A stretch of DNA of 6,258 nucleotides from JAFGTE01 sp965369305 (GTDB lineage Bacteria > Patescibacteriota > Gracilibacteria > UM-FILTER-43-11), in assembly GCA_965369305.1 (NCBI GenBank), contig CBDUQG010000061.1, forward strand, positions 1-6,258. Reading direction: 5' to 3'. Below, piece after piece: positions 6,132 to 6,258 of this stretch (positions within the stretch are counted from its first letter, which is position 1; the number at the start of each line of letters is the position of its first letter). The notes under the pieces were generated by a model. That model was not told the DNA's origin. It saw only the letters and a program-made list of their open reading frames with translations, and did not search any database. The translations under genes were made by a program, and so were the position numbers.

Positions 6132-6160
6132 ATTATACCAAAAAATAGTCTAAAAAACAA
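6132..6160 (-). promoter_or_regulatory. Promoter of the M23 peptidase gene (extended -10)
   Basis: On the minus strand the element reads TTGTTT (6160-6155), 17 bp, then TATAAT (6137-6132), with TGG just before the -10 giving a TGn extension. The -10 is perfect and the extension offsets a -35 that matches at three of six positions. Predicted transcription starts near 6125, only about 5 nt before the TTG at 6120, so the message would be nearly leaderless if that start is used. Confidence 0.65.
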
Positions 6161-6163
6161 GGG

Positions 6164-6186
6164 TTTTGGGCTTTAATATCCCAAAA
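6164..6186. repeat. Inverted repeat upstream of the M23 promoter
   Basis: TTTTGGG (6164-6170) and CCCAAAA (6180-6186) form a 7-bp perfect stem with a 9-nt AT-rich loop, 3 bp upstream of the -35 on the minus strand. It may be a regulator site or part of the tail of a neighbouring transcript. It lacks an immediate T-run on either strand, so it is not called a terminator. Confidence 0.4.
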
Positions 6187-6220
6187 ACGCTGTTGCTAGA
6201 ATTCCCGCTCGTGTGATACC

Positions 6221-6253
6221 ATCATATTAATAAAACAAAATATGATTTCATAT
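6221..6253. repeat. Overlapping AT-rich inverted repeats (ATCATATT / AATATGAT / TCATAT)
   Basis: ATCATATT (6221-6228) pairs with AATATGAT (6239-6246) across 10 nt. The second arm also belongs to a 14-bp palindrome, ATATGA-TT-TCATAT (6240-6253), with the same 6-2-6 geometry as the one at 2757-2770. Three half-sites of TCATAT type within 33 bp look like a regulator-binding cluster or alternative hairpins. It lies about 95 bp upstream of the M23 start point and may serve a gene beyond the right edge instead. Confidence 0.4.
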
Positions 6254-6258
6254 CTTTC

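Noticed and set aside
6161..6190. Possible intrinsic terminator (TTTTGGG / CCCAAAA hairpin)
   Set aside because: On the minus strand the stem is followed by CCC before the T-rich run, and that run overlaps the M23 -35 element. On the plus strand no T-run follows at all.
6121..6206. Two GAATTC sites flanking the M23 upstream region, suspected cloning or repeat boundaries
   Set aside because: GAATTC occurs several times across the window, including in coding sequence, and the two sites share no longer flanking repeat.

Overview
The window carries six protein-coding genes and two short, AT-rich intergenic regulatory regions. There are no rRNA, tRNA, CRISPR or mobile-element signatures. The combination seen here suggests a candidate phyla radiation bacterium, with Ca. 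Peregrinibacteria or a close relative as the best guess: compact packing, a short single-domain RsmI, a tail-less HIT protein, an exported DsbA-like oxidoreductase, a coiled-coil M23 peptidase, two unrecognised proteins, and no Shine-Dalgarno motifs. That placement is an inference of moderate confidence; no marker gene here proves it. Long frames free of internal TGA argue for the standard bacterial code and against the UGA-glycine code of Gracilibacteria/Absconditabacteria.

Layout. (1) Bases 1-2165, plus strand: the C-terminal 720 codons of a large unrecognised protein with an Ala/Gly-rich hydrophobic segment; its reading frame runs off the left edge. (2) 2162-2773, minus strand: an unrecognised 203-residue protein with a charged low-complexity N-half and a basic helical C-half. 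It meets gene 1 tail to tail on a shared TTAA. (3) About 2725-2803: a compact divergent control region with a near-symmetric -10 element and a 14-bp perfect palindrome. (4) 2804-4436, plus strand: a tight three-gene cluster of exported thioredoxin-fold oxidoreductase, HIT-family hydrolase and RsmI 16S rRNA methyltransferase, with a 3-nt gap and then a 14-nt overlap. (5) 4429-6120, minus strand: an exported M23 metallopeptidase with a long EnvC/PcsB-like coiled coil, overlapping the end of rsmI by 8 nt. (6) 6121-6258: its promoter (extended -10) and several inverted repeats.

The genes form two functional themes. The oxidoreductase and the M23 peptidase act outside the cytoplasmic membrane, on disulfide formation and on peptidoglycan cleavage. 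The HIT protein and RsmI are cytoplasmic housekeeping functions. No clearly new multi-gene system is evident. The most promising unknowns are the large membrane-associated protein, the adjacent 203-residue protein, and a related palindrome (CAAGAAATCTTG / CAAGAATTCTTA) beside the -10 elements of both exported-protein genes.
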